Position numbers and translations under genes: made by a program
Notes under the pieces: generated by a model
Databases searched by the model: none
Told to the model about the DNA's origin: nothing
What the model saw: only the letters and a program-made list of their open reading frames with translations
Assembly (NCBI GenBank): GCA_963585895.1
Contig: OY757934.1
Coordinates: 33,839,268 to 33,903,267 of the forward strand
Direction of reading: 5' to 3'
DNA from: Sepioteuthis lessoniana
Lineage: Eukaryota; Mollusca; Cephalopoda; Myopsida; Loliginidae
DNA length: 64,000 nucleotides
Shown here: in pieces, positions 58,624 to 64,000 of the stretch
Numbering within the stretch: position 1 is the first letter of the stretch
Layout of the letters: the number at the start of each line of letters is the position of its first letter

Positions 58624-58734
58624 GTGCAATGGGGGGATTGTCATCTAAATTACGCGAAAATGAAAATAACACCGACATCTCGTTTTATCAGATATATTTA
58701 CCAAAATTACATGAAAATATCTTGAAATATTATT

Positions 58735-59268
58735 GATTAAATCCCGGCCTTTTGAATCTCCTATCAGCATTTTCAATAGTCTCCTTGTATTAATTGGTAA
58801 ATGCTTTCGTTATCCTTGCCTTCAGTTCATCTTTGGTATTGCACGGAGTTTTGAAATCTCTCACTCAACTGTCCCTTATACATAATAACCAAGGGAATTG
58901 TAATCTGGGGAGTTAGGCGGCCAGATTATGGGGTCATATGGGCGTAGAAATTTTCTGACAACCAAGATTAGGTTCTCCTGCATCTGTGGCATGGTACTAA
59001 GTCCTTTTGCCAGACGTAGGGTCTTCCCGTAGCCTCCCCCTCGATCTAGGGAACTATTAACTCCTCTGTAGGCCTCCGTGTTAAGTCTAAGGCCATTAGG
59101 GAAGATTAATAAAGGCATAACGTCAGTATCGCTAGTGACTACCTTAAACACCATGATGAGGACTAGGTGTTTGATCTTCATCACTATCGGAACATCTTGT
59201 GGGGACAGAGCAAGTCAACGGCTGCCCTGGGAGTTCATAATCTGATGCTGGCAGGAATTGTTCTCATC
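58735..59268 (-). pseudogene. mariner-type transposase fragment A (middle to C-terminus)
   Basis: Minus-strand frame (59184-58876) with VVTSDTDVMPLLIFPNGLRL and IIWPPNSPDYNSLGYYV, the last part of the mariner DDE/D catalytic region (PNSPD.N). It continues past a stop to TPCNTKDELKARITKAF near 58830. The block with Asp-x-Ala-Pro-Cys-His is disrupted. It overlaps fragment B in content, so the middle of the gene is present twice. Confidence 0.75.
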
Positions 59269-59271
59269 TAA

Positions 59272-59410
59272 TTGGTTTGGTTTGATTTCTTTGTTTAATG
59301 GCATATCAACCTTTGGAGGTTATTTAATGCCAAATCTATTCTCCTAGAAGAACAGTAGTGGTACTATTTAACCCATAGCTGGGAGGATAACGGGGTTCAT
59401 ACCTTTCCCT
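59272..59410 (-). repeat. S2 SINE (minus, head missing) between mariner fragments
   Basis: TTTGTTTAATGGCATATCAAC to GGTTCATACCTTTCCC on +. It breaks off at the central block and abuts mariner fragment B directly. Confidence 0.85.
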
Positions 59411-59411
59411 T

Positions 59412-60400
59412 TTTCTCACTCAACTGTCCCTTATACATAATAACCAAGGAGATTACAATCTGGGGAGTTCAGCGGCCACATGTTGGGGTAATGTGGTCGC
59501 AGAAATCTTCTGACAACTAGCACTGGGTTTTCCTGTCAGTGTGGCATGGTGCAGAGTCCTGTTGACAGACGTGGGGTCTTCCACCAGCCACCCTCTCTAT
59601 CTAGGGAAGTACTAACTCTTCCAGTCACTTGATGTAGGCCTCCGTGATAAGTGAGGCCATGTGGGAAAATGAATGGAGGCATAACGTCAATATCGCCAGT
59701 GACTACCCTAAAGACCATGATGAGGACTAGGTGTTTGGTTTTCATCACTATCGGTACATCTTGTGGGGACAGAGCAAGCCAACGGTTGCCTTGGGAGTTC
59801 ATAATCTGATCCTGGCAGGAATTGTTCTCATCTGAGACAAACCAAAGCATGTTCGGCTGGAGGAGATGATTGAGTTTGTTCAAAAGCTTTGATGCACAGT
59901 CTTTCCTTTTGTCCTTTGTTTAGTTTTTTTTTTTTTTGTTTAATGGCATATCAACTCTTTTTAGGTTATTTAATGCCAAAGCCATTCTCCTAGAAGAACA
60001 GTAGTGGCACTATTTAACCCATAGCTGGGAGGATAAGGGGGTTCATACCTTTCCCAAGGGTATTTGCCCGAAAGTGAACGTAATTGCGCGACTGGAGTAC
60101 GAACTCGCGTACTACGATTCCGCAGTCCATCGCTTTAACCATTACACCACGAGGACACCCCCTTCATGTCCTGTAATAAAACTTGGCTCTTTCTCATTTT
60201 ATGTATGAAAAATAGCAAATGTTTTCATGCCCTACCTAGACACTCTATGTCCTTGGCTATCGACCTGAAAGGTTTTCTGGAATTGTTGTCAATCAGGACC
60301 TGGATCTCCTCAAGAAATTTAGCGAGTTTTTCTTTGGAAAATATGTTGGAGAACTGAAAAACTACCTCTGAGGTTGTCATGGCATTGGAAGTAGGAACGC
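59412..60400 (-). pseudogene. mariner-type transposase fragment B, interrupted by a SINE
   Basis: N-terminal part at about 60400-60163 (-) with VLIDNNSRKPFRSIAKDI, a helix-turn-helix-like start. After an S2 SINE (59921-60162) the coding sequence resumes at 59916-59536 with LLQPNMLWFVSDENNSCQDQ, NRWLALSPQDVPIVMKTKH and VVTGDIDVMPPFIFPHG. The first catalytic Asp is in FVSDE. The two halves are collinear, so the SINE inserted into an already present transposon. It ends in decayed catalytic sequence where it meets the truncated SINE at 59410. Confidence 0.75.
59921..60162 (-). repeat. S2 SINE (minus, full length) inside the mariner gene
   Basis: On + it runs from TTTTTTTTGTTTAATGGCAT to CCATTACACCACGAGGACAC. 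The sequence is close to the copies at 35717 and 55078. Confidence 0.9.
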
Positions 60401-60547
60401 TGATCGTTATGAAACGAAAAAGTAAGAACGAAAAAACATACGAAATTGACAACTTAAGACCGTTATTTAAACTATGAAAGAAAGGATATGAAAATATTAC
60501 TGTTGTGTAGGAAGTTAAATATTGTTTGTAATGAATTATAAATAGAT

Positions 60548-61550
60548 TTGCCCAGTCGACTGGGGCTGTAGAATACACCGACTGCTTTTCTGCAGAGGGG
60601 TAAGACTCCCCCAACGAGTGTCCTGATATGACACTAAATAATCTGATGGTGAGGTTCCAGCAATGCTGGAGCTTTGAGGAATGCGGAGTACCCCTTCATT
60701 GCCATCGCTCCCAGGTCCACTCAGGCCCGGAGTGGTAGCACCTGATAAGGGTCATATCTATGGGTTAAATAGAACTAAACCGTGCTTCTTTCACTGTATT
60801 GATTTTTGCGTTTAAACTGCGTATTTGTGCTAAACTGAATTGTTTAAAATAGAACTGTTTTGACATTGGAACTGCGTACTAGTGCTGAACTGAATTGCTC
60901 AAAATAGAACTGTTTTGACGTCTAAACTGTGTAATCCTGAACTGAATTATCTGAAATAAAACTGTTTGACATTTAACTCTGTGTATTGCCCAGTCGGCTG
61001 GGGCTGTAGAATACACTGACTGCACCTCTGCAGAGGGGTAAGTTCCCTCTTACGAGTGTCCTGATATGACACTAAACAAACTGATGGTGAGGTTCCAGCA
61101 GTGCTGGAGCTTTGAGGAATGCGGAGTACCCTTCATTGCCATCGCTCCCAGGTCCACTCTGGCCCGGCGTGGTAGCACCGGATAGGGCCCCTATCTATGG
61201 GTTAAATAGAACTAACAGCATACTTATGCTAAACTGAAATGTTTGAGTAAAGTGAATAGTTTGAAATAGAAATTTACTTACATTTAAACTGCGTTCTTAT
61301 GCTTAACTGAATTATTTGAAATAGAACTGTTTTTCGACATTAAAACTGTATTTACACTTAACTGAATTGTTACATATAACTGCTTGAATAGTTTGAAAAA
61401 GAAATGTTTTTGACAAACTGTGTACTTATGCTAAAGTGAATTGTTTTAAATAGAACAGATTATTCACATAAAAATGGATTTGCGTTAAATAACCTACAAA
61501 GGTTGATATGCCATAAAACCCAACAAACCAAACCAAACCAAACCATTATA
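60548..61550 (+). repeat. R4 repeat, tandem dimer
   Basis: Two heads (GCCCAGTCGACTGGGGCTG at about 60550, GCCCAGTCGGCTGGGGCTG at about 60989), each with AGAGGGGTAAG, GAGTGTCCTGATATGACACT, GGAGCTTTGAGGAATGCGGA and CCAGGTCCACTC blocks. Each is followed by AT-rich short repeats (AACTGAATTG, AAATAGAACTG). One common tail ends the pair (TTAAATAACCTACAAAGG, TTGATATGCCATAAAAC, then AACCAAACC repeats). No coding capacity, so it is non-autonomous. Confidence 0.85.
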
Positions 61551-61559
61551 ATTAGATAC

Positions 61560-62364
61560 TACCGCTGACAAAAATCAAAGAATTAGCACACTTCGAGGAT
61601 GTATGGGGTTTATGTAGTTTTTGTTCTTTTTTCTTAGGAGGGAGGAAAGGAAGATGAAGGTATCTTTTATTTCAACTTTTCTGACTCCATTTTGGGTTTC
61701 TTTTCTTTCTCTTCTTGGTCTATGAATGTGGTAAAGGAATTATATGGAAAAAAATTATTTCAACTTTATTGCATTTAGGAACTTTGCAAGAACTTTATAG
61801 TGTGGAATTGTCTTCCTGGACTATTTGGGAACAGTAATTTTTCCTATATCATGTGTGTGAAATAATACTAGTCACTTTCGGGATTGATAATGTCAATTAT
61901 TCGGTGTTTTTAGTTGTAGTTTGCTAAGCCGATTATATTGTGGTTTTCTTGTGGTTTTTGATGAGTCCATTATTTGGTATTTTTAGTCGTGGGTTGTTGG
62001 TAACAGAGACGGCTGCTACTAGTTGAAAGGTTAACCAGCGTGCTGCATAAAAATGGGGCCTTCCAAAAGCAAGAAAGATTTAAGTGTTGTCACTTCGCTG
62101 AAAGAGAACGGGTTTCTTTCTTTTGCCGAGACGGTTCCTTTTTTTTGCGCATGCGTCACCCCTTTTCCTGTCAGGGGCTTCTGGGAGTTTTTGCATTTTT
62201 CTATATTTATAATTTTATCTTAATTTTCTTTTTTTTTTTAAATTTTTTCTATCCACTACAGATGTTCACTTATATAACAGATAAGATGAAAACATTTTTA
62301 ATTAATTGCTGAACATTTTGGCTTAATGACATATTTCATAAATAAACTAAATTGGATTATTTGA
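61560..62364. other. AT-rich DNA with a GC/CpG patch
   Basis: Around 62040-62180 there is a higher-GC patch with TTGCGCATGCGTCAC, which resembles an NRF1-type palindrome. A short frame from 62053 begins MGPSKSKKDLSVV but soon runs into a T-rich tract. No gene can be supported. Confidence 0.3.
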
Positions 62365-63190
62365 ATTAAGAGTATTTTTTGTCATGCCAAAACGATGGAA
62401 AAGATCGTAAAAATCATTCAAGAAGGCAATCGACAATGACAAAATAAATTGATAGTTTCCAGTCACCTGTCTAAGATTCTGTGTATATTTAAAAGAAATG
62501 GAAAATATACCGGTAACCCAGAAAAGACATCAAAGCGTCAGGAGAGAAAACAATATACTTCGAAAATACAAAATGGACAATAAAACAAATGAAAAATAAA
62601 TGGGTCAAAAGAGGAGTTCATGTTTGAGACAGAACAGTAAAAAATCAGTTGAATGAAATAGGATTTACATTGAAAAAAGCTTAACGGAGACCAGTAATAA
62701 CATAGGAAGAGAATAAAATGAGATTAGAAAGAAACAATAATCGTGTGTAGATTACTGGATTAAATGGCATTCAGTAATGAATCAAGAATCTGGATTGGCC
62801 AAGACGATAAATATTAGAACGTTTGTCTGGTGCCGTTAAAATGAAACATGTAATGAGAAATTGAAGAAAACAAATGAATTTCCCAAGTCATTCGTGATTC
62901 ATTGGGTTACATGTTATTTAAAGGACCAACAAAGATGGTTGCAACTAATGGTGTACATTCTAACCCTGGATAATTTTCGCATTTCCTCGATAGGAAATGT
63001 TTAGATGATGATTATGATGATGGTGATGAAGTCATTTTTCAAGCCGATAATTCATCTGGTTACAGAACGAAGGGAATTGAAACTTTCCTTCATGAAAAAC
63101 ATATAAAATCAATGAGAACAGTCCGGATTGAAAAACAATTGAATATTTATGGTGGAAATTTAAATAAAAATGCATGAGAGACATCTATCC
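62365..63190 (+). pseudogene. Decayed Tc1-like transposase
   Basis: Stops and frameshifts break it, but collinear pieces are recognisable: KIVKIIQEGNRQ (N-terminal helix), NESRIWIGQDDK (region of the first catalytic Asp), EKLKKTNEFPKS, and KGIETFLHEKHIKSMRTVR toward the third catalytic residue. Terminal repeats were not found. It differs from the Tc1 copy at 27.4 kb and is much older. Confidence 0.6.
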
Positions 63191-63210
63191 TTTAAAAAGG
63201 ATCTATTAAC

Positions 63211-63495
63211 TGCCCGTGGTGTAATGGTTATCGTCGTAGAAAATGGACACGACGACACGAGTTCAAATCCTGGACGAGACTGATAGCATTTCACATAGCA
63301 CTAATGCCCTTGGGAAAGGTATGAATCCAATTATTCTCCCTCCAGCTATGGGTAAATAGTAGGGAAGACTAGGTTCTTCAGCCTTGGTGAGGCAACTAGT
63401 CTAGGAGAAGGAAAACTCTGAATTCAAACCTGTTAAACTTCGCTTAAAAATGACCTTGTGTCATATCCTGCCCGAGCGGAGGGGTTGGTAAATAT
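63211..63495 (+). repeat. S3 SINE (full length, young-looking)
   Basis: Head CCCGTGGTGTAATGGTTATC with a short insertion before GGACACGACGACACGAG, B-box GAGTTCAAATCC, central CCCTTGGGAAAGGTATGAA, and tail CCCGAGCGGAGGGGTTGGTA. CpGs are retained. Confidence 0.9.
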
Positions 63496-63819
63496 GATTA
63501 ACTGTCATTCGGAAAAGTTGGAACCACTTTGATAAAAGATATTGCTTTAATTTAGTAAACTCCATGTCTGAAAAAAATTAAGGCTGTCATAAAAGCTTCA
63601 GGAGGTTTAAGTATTAATTCTAGTTTTTTTTTATTAAATGAATTCCATAATGTTTCTCCGATATTTTCTTCTGTGTAGTTCGGGAAAAAATTTTCCTACT
63701 AATCCAAATAATTTAATCTCGTTTGTTTAAGGAATATTTTATGAAGTAAGAATGTTCAGTAATTAAAGAAAAAATGTTTTGTGCTTTATCTGCTAATAGT
63801 TTGTTTACTGCTTAATAAG

Positions 63820-64000
63820 GAGTAGTCTGCGTAGTGCAGTGGCTAACGTGCTAGATTGCAACATCGTAATAAACAGGTTCGAACTCTAGTCGTGTTATAA
63901 CATTCACTTTTGGATGAATACTCTTGAGAAAGGTATGAACCATTTTATCCCCCAGCAATGGGTTAAATAGTATCACTACTGTCCTCCTAAAAGTATGGCT
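63820..64000 (+). repeat. S2-like SINE, cut by the window end
   Basis: GTAGTGCAGTGGCTAACGTG as a diverged A-box region, B-box AGGTTCGAACTC, then CTTGAGAAAGGTATGAACC and ATGGGTTAAATAGT. The tail lies outside the window. Confidence 0.8.

Larger units (their letters stand above)
57950..58695. repeat. Foldback structure enclosing a Penelope-like 3' end
   Basis: The arm at about 57952-58128 (AAACGAGATGTCGGTGTTAT ... TTATCGTATTCGGG) is the reverse complement of the arm at about 58473-58690 (CCCGAATACGATAAAAGTAA ... ACACCGACATCTCGTTTTAT). Differences are in the AT/GT runs and a short stretch near CATTAACGAAGAAATG. The spacer of about 345 bp is Penelope-like sequence. Confidence 0.88.

Noticed and set aside
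1-64000. CRISPR arrays, operons, ribosome-binding sites, bacterial terminators
   Set aside because: The sequence is clearly eukaryotic (spliced EGF gene, SINEs, LINEs). The tandem repeats seen are minisatellites without spacers.

Overview
This window is eukaryotic, AT-rich, intron- and repeat-dense animal DNA. Its one clearly identifiable host gene, on the + strand, is the 3' part of a crumbs (Crb) homologue. Nine exons (755-832, 4608-4761, 6569-6682, 10633-10764, 12531-12767, 15369-15476, 17128-17402, 22782-22863, 31706-31845) join in frame into 439 residues plus a stop codon. They encode nine EGF repeats, one transmembrane helix and a 39-residue cytoplasmic tail. The tail has the juxtamembrane FERM-binding signature (GTYSPSRQE) and the C-terminal PDZ ligand ERLI that define Crumbs. 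Exons upstream, where laminin-G domains would be expected, lie outside the window.

The organism is most likely a mollusc, and I lean towards a cephalopod. This is inference. It rests on several co-resident tRNA-headed SINE families that share a central block, as described for octopus and squid SINEs, and on the mixture of Ty3/gypsy, Jockey-like and other LINEs, Penelope-like, Tc1 and mariner elements.

Layout: 1-31845 is the crumbs gene. Its introns hold a decayed Ty3/gypsy element (1.0-4.25 kb), an intron-to-intron segmental copy (91-729 copied at 7073-7712), a solo-LTR-like repeat (8.5-9.0 kb), a Jockey-like LINE 3' end (15.7-16.6 kb), a broken copy of an uncharacterised multicopy protein family (18.0-20.5 kb), minisatellites, SINEs and an almost intact Tc1 transposon (27429-29068). 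From 31846 to about 45.3 kb there is AT-rich non-coding sequence (3' UTR and intergenic) with SINEs and a small LINE insertion with a clear target-site duplication. From 45.4 to 64 kb the DNA is dense mobile-element remnants: a minus-strand gypsy fragment, three copies of one endonuclease/RT LINE, a second solo-LTR-like repeat, a Penelope-like 3' end with a candidate hammerhead ribozyme inside a foldback, a mariner fragment split by SINEs, a dimeric non-autonomous repeat and a decayed Tc1-like transposase. A possible first coding exon of an unrecognised minus-strand gene lies at 52085-52366.

The repeats interact. The SINEs (S2) and the R4 repeat carry the same 3' tail as the Jockey-like LINE end, which suggests shared retrotransposition machinery. 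Family names S1, S2, S3 and R4 are labels used only here. All similarity statements rest on recognition of motifs from memory, because no database search was possible.
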